Source: Magicicada septendecula (taxonomy: Eukaryota > Arthropoda > Insecta > Hemiptera > Cicadidae). Taken from it: a DNA stretch of 64,000 nucleotides. This document shows positions 22,205-33,335 of the stretch, piece after piece. Numbering within the stretch: the stretch's first letter is position 1; each line of letters starts with the position of its first letter. The notes under the pieces were generated by a model. It was given only the letters and a program-made list of their open reading frames with translations. It did not search any database and had not been told where the DNA came from. The stretch is taken from contig CM068367.1 in assembly GCA_034769895.1 (NCBI GenBank), positions 319,423,986 to 319,487,985 of the forward strand. Reading direction: 5' to 3'. The translations under genes were made by a program, and so were the position numbers.

Positions 22205-23504
22205 GTAAGTAAATAGCCTATATCTGAATTATAAACAATGTGCAAAATATCTTTCTCAGACCATCAATCCGAAGATTAATTTGAGCCTCTATGAAACAGT
22301 TGTTGAGTAAGCTATAGGCTAATGTAGACTATGCACAAACTCAGCTCACAAGCAACACCTACATTTTAACGACGGCTACAAATGGATTACGAGAGAGACT
22401 ATTACTTCGCCGGACTGCAGTAAGACTGATAGGATAAGGAACTACGTATTTAATTGTTCTTGGCAGTACGGATAGTACCCAACCCGCCAGGGTACCGGTC
22501 CAACTCACTAATCAGTAGAATACCATGAATACATCCAAAGTATCCAGATGTGTAAAACATATGGTAGGCCTATAGCTAAAATGTGTACTTAAAACTATAT
22601 AAGCCTACAAGAACTAATAATAATAAGGGTTAATAATAGAGCGCGCGCACATAGGTAGGTCTATAGGGCCTACAGGCGTTATCATTATCAGCATGAACAC
22701 GGTATTCTGCTGAGCGGCGCGTCCCAGACACAACTGCCGTCTTCATCCATACTTTCATATTTTTTTTAGTTTCAAGCTTCAATGGCATAGGCCTACGTAA
22801 GTATAAAAAAATAATTATGTACGGTACCTACTCAGGATAATAAATGCAGGCGTTTTCTGTTGCCTTTTGTAGCCTATGTGTCCTATGTAGGCCTATAGCC
22901 TATGTATTTACTTATGTTAACATCTCCGGTTAATAGGCCTGTTACACACGCGCGCGCGCGCATAACTTTTTATGCCCTATGTGTTTATGTGAGTAGAGGC
23001 TATAGCTAATTACATGCGCGTCCACAAGTTGGCCTATGTGTAACTTATAGGCTAATATTAATTTTAATGTGACAAACGTGTTTAGCCTATTTTATTGGTA
23101 GGCTACCTTATCCTTATTAAGAAAACGTTTGAAGGTTGACCACTGGCCAAATCGTCTTAGTGAAACAGGAATCACTAGGCCTATCAGAAAAATAAATATA
23201 GGCTACAGACCTAAATAAAGTAAACAAAAGTAAAACTTAGGCCTATTTTGTAAAGATAACCTATTATTTAAATATTAAAAAGTATAGGGCCTTGAAGACA
23301 ATTTTTTAATCATTTACAAAAACACGCTATCAGTTTCTCTGAGAATAGTAAATAACGGGCACAAGCAGCCAGACCAATGTAGGGCCTACAGTTTGTTTTG
23401 GTGTTAATACGTGGAGAGTAGAGCGAGTTATTTGTTGACAAATAATGGTCTCACTTTTGTTTATGAGGGTCGAAATCTGCAGACCTACCTATGGACTTGA
23501 AACA

Positions 23505-23505
<1 letters not shown>
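22205..23505. other. No gene recognised; dense TAGGCCTA motifs
   Basis: AT-rich sequence with many TAGGCCTA/ATAGGC/GCCTAT runs (22566-23230), a short (CG)n tract near 22951-22961 and another near 22641-22648. No ORF is supported. Confidence 0.55.

Positions 23506-23547
<42 letters not shown>
23506..23547 (+). repeat. (CT)n microsatellite
   Basis: About 21 CT units, followed to about 23700 by imperfect C/T-rich sequence. The long Ser-Leu ORFs across it are artefacts. Confidence 0.97.
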
Positions 23548-23551
<4 letters not shown>

Positions 23552-23699
23552 CTCGCCGATACCGCTCACTTCCCCTCATTCTCACTTACACTTTCTCGTT
23601 CTTCCTTTTCTTCTCTGTTTCTCTGTCTTTCTGCCTGTATGTCTACTATCTGTCTGTCTATCTATCTGTCCCTCTCTCTTCACCCTGTCTACTTTTCTT

Positions 23700-25114
<1,415 letters not shown>

Positions 25115-25325
25115 GGCAGAGACAGTCAGGTAAGGGAGAGAGAAAGAGATCTTGCCCACACACTTCGAATTAACGAGAATAGGCTATAGGCCTATAGCCT
25201 ATTAGTAGTAGGCCTACTTTGGTAAGAAAAATGCCCTACATTGTTCCAGTAGAGTACTGTAATATTAAAGGATAATTGGTTCACTTAACTAATTCTGTTT
25301 AATACAAAACAGGGCCAAGTGCGTT

Positions 25326-25408
25326 TTTCAGCCGCCAGGTCGACACAGCCTATGGAAACGAATACCGCGAATTACATCCTGGGGTAACAAACATCCTGGC
25401 GGCTGAAA
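25326..25408. repeat. 14-bp perfect inverted repeat with GAAACG edge
   Basis: TTTCAGCCGCCAGG (25326-25339) is exactly inverted at 25395-25408 (CCTGGCGGCTGAAA). The right arm is followed by CG. Spacing is 55 nt, and the segment ACATCCTGG occurs twice in it (near 25373 and 25391). It is possibly related to the GAAACG-edged hairpins elsewhere in the window. Confidence 0.8.
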
Positions 25409-25569
25409 CGTAATGATCTTACAACACAAGGCAATCTACTCTGCCTAACTCTTAACCAAAAAATTAAACAAATTGAAATGGAAGTTTCAATAATACATGT
25501 TAAGTCTCGTTAAGTGTTTGTTGCTAAAAAACTTCAAAATTTGCTGAAATAAAGAATTATTAGGTCTGC

Positions 25570-25899
25570 TCCCATGAAACCTTTGAGATATGGTGCTGGA
25601 TAAGGACCTTGAGAATACCTTGGAAAGAAAAGGTGACTAGTCGTGAAGCAGTGAAGACAGTGGATGAAAGAAGGATTTTGTTTGCAGAAAGGAGAAGCAG
25701 TATGGTTGGTCGGCTACAACGCCATTCAAATTGGTTCACTACTCTGATCGAGGGAATGATTGAGGGTTGTAGTGGGAGAGGAAGGCCCAGACAGGAGTGT
25801 ATGCATGAAGAAAAGGAGGAAGAAAGTATGTGCTAAACATTAAAAGACTGCTTTTGGATAGGAAGAAATTGCAAGCCCACCAACCTTTGTGCTGAGGAA
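25570..25899 (+). pseudogene. LINE 3' fragment (C-terminus of RT protein)
   Basis: From about 25573 one frame reads ETFEIWCWIRTLRIPWKEKV, then the GRLQRHSNWFTTLIEG and GRGRPRQ blocks. This matches the LINE C-terminal pattern 'FEMWCWRRmLrI.W.....n.e.l.r......l..i..R...wlGH.lR.......i.EG...G.RgRGR.r'. The frame stops at 25834-25836 and a short 3' UTR leads straight into the (AAG)n tract. The 5' part of the element is missing, the usual result of incomplete target-primed reverse transcription. The family's function is retrotransposition; this fragment is inert. Confidence 0.85.
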
Positions 25900-25994
25900 A
25901 AGAAGAAGAAGAAGAAGAAGAAGAAGAAGAAGAAGAAGAAGAAGAAGAAGAAGAAGAAGAAGAAGAAGAAGAAGAAGAAGAAGAAGAAGAAGAG
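25900..25994 (+). repeat. (AAG)n microsatellite at a LINE 3' end
   Basis: About 31 AAG units directly follow the LINE fragment, suggesting the simple-sequence 3' tail of the LINE seeded this array. Confidence 0.97.
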
Positions 25995-26129
25995 TCTCTT
26001 AAGCTATTATTATTATTAACTAAAATAAATAGGCTACAGAGTCAAAATTACTTAAATTGTAGCCTAATTAGGCCTATACTAGTAATTTCAACGTGTGGGC
26101 CTATTTAGCCTACATGTTGACCAGAATAT

Positions 26130-26320
26130 ACAAAACAGGAAAACTACAAAGTGGCAGGTGGCAGGTGGAGGAGTAAGGGTCTGGACAGAGAAGAATGGAG
26201 GAGAATCATTGAGCAGGCCAGGGTTCTACAGGAACCGTGGTGCCAGAGGCGAGAGAGAGGAGGGATCTACAAAAGAGAAGAGACGAAATCGTGGTAGTAG
26301 TGCCTGCTTTTATGGATACG
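26130..26320 (+). pseudogene. Small LINE C-terminal fragment
   Basis: In one frame the sequence reads WRSKGLDREEWRRIIEQARVLQE (about 26166-26240), matching the extreme C-terminus of LINE polyproteins ('.k..DR..WR.ivee...L'). No start, RT core or tail is present. It may belong to the same insertion as the fragment at 25570 or be a separate one. Confidence 0.6.
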
Positions 26321-26349
26321 ATAGAAATATTATGATTTCTTACTTCTAA

Positions 26350-27883
26350 TCGTAATACACATTAATAATTTAATACCCTAAAATTAGACAAATGTTCAGA
26401 CAAAATTGAAGAACATAATCTATTGACGGCCAACTTGCGCAGTTCAATCCTGAAGTAGACTGTCGTTGATCTGTACAACAGATTTCTTCAGCTCAGAAGT
26501 CAACTGTCTTAACGTTACACCTGACATAATGGTACTCTGTGTTATCAGGACAACTAAAAGCTCCAGACTAATGTTTGAAGTAACAGGACTATCAACGTGC
26601 CTGGAATTATTTAGAGTATGGTTCTGATACCTGTGGAAGGCGTGATCTGACAGAATAAGTTAGTAACTTTGTTGTTAGAACAAAGTGATGTCAATTGTAC
26701 GTAATTCTGCCACAATTATTGTACGTGACTGTGCAGCAGTAGTGATGCTGACGTTCATTTGGAGGAATTTCAACCCCTCCCAAGCGACAGCTCACAGTAA
26801 GGAAGAAGTGAGTTTCATACGAGGCTTATGAATTGAGTTAGGAAGAAATGATGCTTACTTGTGATCAACAGTCTGTGTTCATAAATAATCAGTCTGTGTT
26901 GAACACTGAACTCGTTGGAACTAGCAAACGAATTCCAGCTTATCAGTTGATAAAGAGTTTTTGCGGCATCGTGATTTCATTACAGAAAGAGAGAGGGAGA
27001 TAGGAGGAGTGATAAATACCCACAACATATTTTGTAAACGTAGGTCTATTTTGACAACACGAAGATTTGGAATCGCGCCGTAGAAAGCTGTCAGAGCCAT
27101 TCTTTAATCCTAGTACACGGTAGCCTCTTAGTATAGCCTCTCAGAGTCTTCACTGGTTTTAACATAAGTGTTACGAAAAGATCTCACAGTCACCGTAAAT
27201 CAGCTCTTTACATTCTGTGGTTTGTTTTTACATCACAGTGACCAGAGACGTATAGGTGAATAGATCTACTGCAAGTGTGTGAGGGTAAATGAAACAAAAG
27301 TCGCTGTAGGCCTATTAGGAGACGACGTTTTCAGTTGTTGCACTGATCTATGTTGTACCCAGAAGTTACTATCGCATGACTTCAGTGTGTCTGATTAGAC
27401 AGTTGTACGTCGCCAACGAAGCTCTTTAAGCGTAATAGGCATTCTATTAATAGGCCATTATCACGGAACGTAAGTGATTTTTACGTTAAGTGACATACCA
27501 CGTCTATACTGTTACTGTAATACATTCCGTAGATAGGTCTACTAGACTAAAGCCTAAACGATGTATAGGCTATGTCTTCTGTATAGGCTACGAGGAATGT
27601 CTCTGATGTACTGTGTAGAGGGGGTTTTCTGTTTGGATACCCACAGTAATACGCGTGGCCTACAAGAACTAGCTGATTAGTGACTATCTACAGCGACGTT
27701 CCTGTTACACTAAAGACATGTAAAGCCTTCAGAGTTCAGAAAAGGTCGGTAGAATTGACTATTAAGGCTTATTAGACTGACGTTAATTCAGTACCAAATC
27801 GTGCTCCTACTACATCTACACTGATTTACCACTACATCAGTGGACTTAAACACAGTCGCTTATTATGACCGTGTATCACTTTA
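26350..27883. other. No gene recognised
   Basis: Moderately AT-rich sequence with no ORF of interest, a few TAGGCCTA-related motifs (27310, 27560-27590) and no simple repeats. It is the target of the pogo-like insertion that follows. Confidence 0.5.
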
Positions 27884-29915
27884 CTGGGGAACACGGGGAA
27901 GGTTGTAACACGAGGTTGGTTGTAACAGTGCTTGTAACTCGAGTAATTTCCATCAGATCGCGGCGCTCTCTGGCTTGCAGATCACTCCAAAGGTTGCGTC
28001 AGTGTAGGCTACAACGCCGGCGCAGAACGTTGAAGCTAACCTCCGCTACATCAAAAATATTGTTTTTTGAAAAGGTAAGTAACTTTTTGCACTTCTGTTA
28101 TGAAGCTTGTTTCTACTTACATTATTCTTCAAACATACTAGCTACGCATGTAGTCTAACAACTCAAGTACTCTTTATGAATACCAGGCATCAGCTTTGAT
28201 TTTATTGAAACATAATTAGAAGCATGGGTACTTTTTTGTATTGGCGACGTGTGGGGTTGGTTGTAACACGGATTTTACTCTGTTACAACCTTCCCCAGAT
28301 CAACGTTACAACCTAACCTATGGGTATTTGTAGAATCATTTAATCGGTATCCATTTAATCGAGCAGTATTTAGTGATGCTGATTTTATACCGTTATTTTT
28401 TACAGATAGGCCAAACCAAAAACAGTACTATGGTTTCTAGTTCTTCAGTGCAACATGGAAGTCCAGACAGACAAATGACACTACTGAGGTCTGACAACTC
28501 TACGAATCCACATTCTACTATGCCTGATACAAATGTACCAGAACTAACCCTGTCTTCAAAAAGTCTGGAATCTTCGCCATCTGGTAACTTAACTTTAAAA
28601 CAGGATTTTTCTCCAGAGTCAGTGCTACCATTTCCTAAAACGGGGACAAGGAAAACTAAAAGACCTAACAAACAGCGCAGTTGTGACGTACTAACTGACA
28701 CACCCCAGTAAAAGAAGCTATTGAAAATGAATATCAGAAAAGGAAATTATCTAAAGAAAAACAAGAGAAATTAAAAGGAAACACAAAGGAAAAACTTCCC
28801 GAAAAAAGAAAGTAAAGAGGATTCTTAAATTTGAAAATCCATCTGAAAAAGAAGATGATGAAACCTGTCTGTGTTTAGTCCGCATGAAACCATTTTCAAA
28901 GATTGGAGAGGAGTGGGTGCAATGCATGGGCTGTAGGAGGCATTGGGCACATTTTTCATGTGCTAAGAGATCAAAGATATATGTGTGCCATAACTGTATG
29001 TCAGATGGATTTTCTGAATAAAACTTTAAAGCGATGGTAATGGACTAGGTATTTGTTTTTCTAAAGATGTTTCTAGTTAAGCATGCTTTAATTTGTATTT
29101 TGTTAAATCACAAACATTCATTAAGTTATCTTAGAAATAAATAATCTTTATCTTTTCAAATTTTTGTTTATTTTAAAATTATTTTAACTCAACATTTATA
29201 TTTTGATATTTGTTAAAGACATTCATAGTTTTATAAATTTTGATAAGTTTGGTTATTTTAAATTGTTTTTTCATTTAAATTTGTATTTGTTATGTTACAG
29301 ACACATGATTTTATAAAAGTAACTTTAATTTGATTAGTTTAAATTGCTTTCTTTGGATAAGTGTTCACATGCTCATGTGAACATGTGTGTGTGTGTGTGT
29401 GTGTGTGTTTTAGGGAGGGAAATTGCCAAATGCTTGTATGATTGTAAAGACATTTTGAGGATAATCTGTTTTAAAAGACATTTTTAAACTTTAAAGACCT
29501 GATGTAAGAAGGAAGAAATTTTTTTCTGGTAAATGGTTTAATGGTATGTGTGTGTGTGCGGGGGGTGCGCGTGTGTATAACACTATATTTTGATTTTGTA
29601 GGTAAAATTACATCATTTTTATGAGAAATAAATTTTCTTTAATCGAAATATTTGCTTTATTTGTCTTGTTACAACCAACCCCTACAGCTGTTACAACCAA
29701 CCCCGCTATGGGGAAGATTGTTACATTTTTACTTCAGTTAGTTTTCTTTGCGTAGGCTACTAAAATAATTATGAACCATAAAACTCTGAATATTTAGTAT
29801 ATCATAAACAACATCCATATGTATCGGAAACTATGAAAATATTTTTAAAATTATGAAAACTATCAGAGTTATTACTGACCAAATTTGAAATGTTACAATC
29901 TTCCCCGTTTCCCCC
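27884..29915 (+). mobile_element. pogo/Tigger-like DNA transposon, internally deleted
   Basis: The ends are inverted: the left reads CTGGGGAACACGGGGAAGG followed by TTGTAACA, and the reverse complement of the right reads GGGGGAAACGGGGAAGATTG followed by TAACA. TA dinucleotides flank both ends (27882-27883 and 29916-29917), as for pogo and Tc/mariner target duplications. Several copies of GGTTGTAACA or its complement lie just inside each end and near 28260-28316. The interior keeps only a C-terminal transposase exon; no DDE catalytic domain or DNA-binding domain is readable. At 2.0 kb it is a deletion derivative or a copy with most coding sequence lost. Confidence 0.8.
28406..29021 (+). pseudogene. 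pogo-like transposase C-terminal exon with PHD-like finger, frameshifted
   Basis: The exon starts after a consensus acceptor (TTTTTTACAG, 28396-28405) and ends at TAA 29019-29021. It has three blocks in three frames. First (28406-28707): SPESVLPFPKTGTRKTKRPN and LTDTP, the linker that follows the DDE domain in insect pogo/Tigger transposases. Second (28708-28815): VKEAIENEY then a Lys-rich stretch to TAA. Third (about 28830-29021): a cysteine/histidine module CLC...CMGC...H...C...CHNC, arranged like a PHD finger (first Cys at 28866). Two indels therefore separate the blocks, so the gene is dead. A matching donor (AAG|GTAAGT, 28073-28081) upstream suggests an intron of about 330 nt. The PHD-like module probably binds chromatin in intact relatives; that is inference. 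Confidence 0.8.
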
Positions 29916-30286
29916 TACTGGTCGCCGTGTGTCTCAATGTTTCACAACGACGTTTTCTGCTTTCCCACATTTGTTGAGCCATGCTGATTTGGAGGCCAAC
30001 ATACCTAGATAAGATAATCTCATTACATAACATATTGTGAACATACGTGTATAAGCACATGGCGCAAGCAAATATGCATATGAGCGCGCGCGCGCACACA
30101 CACACACACATCCAAAGAAAATTACAATAATCTTACGGATTTACCGATGTATTACTTAGACTAAATAAGTATGAATAGACATAAACATATAGCCTACAGA
30201 CAGTCATATAGGCTATAGGTCTAGAGTAGCCTACATACCTTTGAGTATAGGGCCTATAGGCCCTACATATAGCCTAGACATTTTAA

Positions 30287-30321
<35 letters not shown>

Positions 30322-30367
30322 CTCCCAATCTTTTTCATTATCTACCTATCTATATAGGTATCCCACT

Positions 30368-30368
<1 letters not shown>

Positions 30369-30417
<49 letters not shown>

Positions 30418-30427
30418 CGTGCGCGTG
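30369..30427 (+). repeat. (GT)n with GCGC end
   Basis: About 24 GT units pass into alternating GCGCGCGTGCGTGCGCG, an alternating purine-pyrimidine run that could adopt Z-DNA. Confidence 0.96.
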
Positions 30428-30580
30428 AATGTTTTTTGCCGTCCACACTGTTTAATATGGAATACGATAAGTAAGGAATACACAAGGCAGATTGTTTAGG
30501 ATGTGGGATGTTGTAGATATTCGGAAACGAAGAAGAGATTGGTTAAGGATAGGAGGACCGCATCAAACCAATCAGGTTAT

Positions 30581-30584
<4 letters not shown>

Positions 30585-30664
<80 letters not shown>
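30585..30664 (+). repeat. (GA)n microsatellite
   Basis: 40 GA units, followed by GATGAC/GATGAT trinucleotide sequence. Confidence 0.97.
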
Positions 30665-30668
<4 letters not shown>

Positions 30669-30800
30669 GATGATGATGACGAGTAATCTTTAGACGCAGA
30701 AATAGAATTTAGTAATTGAGGAAGGAAAATAATATGTTTAAGATTCGTTGATGTTACAGTTACTGTAGGTTACACAGAATATTAATATAACTGAAAAACT

Positions 30801-31350
30801 AGAAGATAGTGTGGAAGATTAAAAATGAAAATGAATGAAGGAAAAACGAAGGTGATGAGGACGATACGAGGATATTGAAACAAGAACAGAACAGATAGAA
30901 AGATATTTCGTCAGTGAACAAGAGATTAGGGTGGGACGACCACAGGAAAAGAGCTTTCAGTAGGAGAAAGAAATTCTGTTCAGCGGAATGAATGGACACC
31001 GAAAAAAAGGATAGATATAGGACTGCGGCACTGGAGGCAGATAGAAGGAGTAACGTGAGTGGATAAAACAATATGAAGAGGAGCTCAGAAGAATCAAAGA
31101 GAACGGTTTTAAGAATTATAAAGAGGAAAAGGAAAACTGAATTGAATATATCTTGAGACAAATGGACTACTAAAACGATTTGAGCAAAGAACAGTGGATG
31201 CAGACAAGAAGACTGGAAGGAGAAGATTGAAGATCTTAGATGAGATACAATGTGGGATGCAGTGTGAATCCTGAAATAGATACGACTGGAGATGCCGATG
31301 GTATCTGGGGCCATACGGCAGAATACCGTATGATGATCTAGCTGGCGTAC
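30801..31350 (+). pseudogene. LINE RT C-terminal fragment, heavily decayed
   Basis: Short blocks remain in shifting frames: KMNEGKTKVMRT near 30829 (matching the 'inv.KTKvM.i' block after the RT core) and TVDADKKTGRRRLKILDEIQ near 31190-31250 (matching '.dgkr..GRRr.qmlddi'). A string of stops lies between. The 190-codon minus-strand ORF across 30799-31371 is antisense to this fragment and is hydrophobic only because the sense strand is Lys/Glu/Arg-rich. Confidence 0.65.
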
Positions 31351-32177
31351 ATTTCTAGTGTGACATAGCATTTGTGGTCAGCGGCAACACAGAACGGATC
31401 CATCGTCAATATGCCAGCATCCATCAAAACCTAAACGTTTTGGATTCAGGCCCTTCCATCTGGTTTAATGTGGAAGAGCATTCTTTTTCTATTGGCATTC
31501 TCTCTCTCTCTCTCTCTCTCTCTCACTCATGTAGGCCTACGTATATCCCACATACACATGAATAAAAATATATGTACATAAGGCCTACTAATATAATATT
31601 ACAAAATATTAGAACACAAAATACACACACGTTTACTGAAATACGCAGACATTCGTAAGCGCAATTTTTGTGTTAGAAAGCGCCATATTTTATAGGAAAG
31701 ATGACCTCCAGAGATACATATACGTTAAAAAATAATTCAAGAAACGTTAATTCTTAATTCCAATAAACGATGATTTCTTTTGTCTCGTACGAAAATCAGC
31801 TACAGCGGTGATTATAGCCTTGGACCGGGAGAGGCCCAGGCCCTCCCAGAATTACGTGTTTTCGTTTAAAATTTTTCAGATATGTACTGTATGTGTTCTT
31901 TTTATTATGTGCAATTGCAATATTTTATTTTTGTATTTCAATATTATTGTTATTCTCACTTACTAATATGTCCCCCAGATTAAGTTACACGCTCGAGAAT
32001 GACCACTGCCTACATACCGATAGGCTATAGTAGGCCTATAGGGCCTAGCTGTTACTTTGAAAATTATGTGGATACGGAGATTGTTGTGAAGAAGTTGACA
32101 CATGTGTGTGTGTTTAAATATTTAATAATTATTAATTTAAGCACTTTTTGCTACAGTCCAGTTCTTGATGCATATAT

Positions 32178-32398
32178 AATATATTTAATATTTACAATAA
32201 CTTTACCTCAAGATGTTTTTTCCCTTATTTGGAACATGTTTCGGGAAACTTATTGTTCTCTTCCTCAAGCTTCTTAATTTTTGGGGATTAAGAAAAAATT
32301 AAGAAGGCTGAGGATGGGAACAATACGTTTCCCGAAACATGTTCCAAATAAGGGAAAAACATCTTCAGGTAAAGTTATTATGAATATTAAATATATTA
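32178..32398. repeat. Long inverted repeat (arms ~105 bp) with GAAACATG core
   Basis: The left arm 32178-32282 and right arm 32294-32398 are inverted copies with roughly eight differences and a loop of about 11 nt. Both contain TTTCCCGAAACATGTTCC or its complement. The right arm reads CTGAGGA-TGGGAACAATACGTTTCCC-GAAACATG, that is, CTGANGA and GAAAC separated by a sequence able to pair (GGGAA/TTCCC). Transcripts from either strand would fold into a long hairpin. Confidence 0.85.
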
Positions 32399-32464
32399 AT
32401 AATTATTAAAATATGTATTTCTATCCTTGTTAAAACAAGGATAAGGTTTTTTTAACACTGCAGC

Positions 32465-32795
32465 GGTACCAGTTCTGATGTATGGAGAAGAAGCCAGAGT
32501 TATGACAGAAAGAGGCAAAGCAACGATTCAGGCAGTAGAGATGAAATTTGTGAGGAGTACTCTGGCATGTACCATTCTCGATAGAAAGAAGAATGTGGTT
32601 ATAAGGACGGAACTGGGAGTCAACCCATTGTTGGAAAAGCTAAGGAGGAACAAACGAAGGTGGTGTGAACATCTGGAAAGAATGGCAGGTGACAGGATTC
32701 CAGTGTTAGCAATGGAAAATAGACCTGTGGGGAAGAGAGATGTAGGACGGCCGAGAGCGAAGTGTGTCCAGGAACAGGTTCAGGATAGAGCCTAA
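32465..32795 (+). pseudogene. LINE 3' fragment (C-terminus of RT protein)
   Basis: One open frame of about 105 codons reads VLMYGEEARVMTERGKATIQ, AVEMKFVRSTL, RTELGVNPLLEKLRRNKRRW, EHLERMAGDRIP and GKRDVGRPRAK, ending at TAA (32793-32795). It matches the LINE C-terminal pattern 'vLlYGsEtW.lt...e..lqa.EMrflR......' and 'l.WyGHv.RM...R.p..'. It is 5' truncated. A (GATGGT/GATGAT) tail begins within 15 nt of the stop, as in the simple-sequence tails of many insect LINEs. It is the least decayed LINE piece in the window. Confidence 0.85.
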
Positions 32796-33234
32796 TCCTT
32801 GAGGTTGATGGTGATGATGAAGTATTTACTCCAGAATATTCGTATCACATAGACACAAAACAGCGTTTAGTAAGGGAGTAGACCTAACGGAGGCATGGGC
32901 AGCAGGCAATTACAGAGCAACAGACAGTAAATCACGCAGTGTTGTGCAACACGTATTGCGTACTAGACACAACGGCGTTACCTACAGCGAAATTAATTAT
33001 TTGGATGTAAAAGAAAATTAAAGCCGGTAATAAATTTTTCAGAACGCTCATAAACGTCCCCGCGGTTAATAGCGTAGGCAGTCGTTTAGTAGAACAAGGC
33101 CTGTTCTAGAAATAGATAGAACAGTTTGTGTTTCGTGAAACGGAAACCTGGCTTGGTGTGGTTCTAATTAGGAGCCGTCGTCGGCTGTCACAAGTCAATC
33201 TGGAGTTGGGAACATCTGGGCGGTCTCACCCCCT

Positions 33235-33245
33235 TACTACTACTG

Positions 33246-33335
<90 letters not shown>
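33235..33335 (+). repeat. (CTA)n microsatellite
   Basis: About 33 CTA units with one interruption (TGC). The poly-Thr ORF across it is an artefact. Confidence 0.97.

Larger units (their letters stand above)
29916..30800. other. Microsatellite-rich region without genes
   Basis: It contains (CG/CA)n near 30086-30110, (CT)n 30289-30319, (GT)n with a CG-rich end 30369-30427 and (GA)n 30585-30664, plus a dense patch of TAGGCC/CCTATAGG motifs near 30190-30275. Confidence 0.7.

Noticed and set aside
27865..28158. 97-codon Arg-rich ORF at the left end of the pogo-like element
   Set aside because: It starts outside the element, crosses the terminal repeat, and shows no transposase motif; Arg-richness comes from local G/C-rich sequence.
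31316..31370. Possible LTR or TIR at the end of the LINE fragment
   Set aside because: No inverted or direct partner sequence found in the flanks.
30799..31371. 190-codon hydrophobic minus-strand ORF that looks like a membrane protein
   Set aside because: It is the antisense of a Lys/Glu/Arg-rich decayed LINE C-terminal fragment; hydrophobicity follows from the complement of A/G-rich codons.
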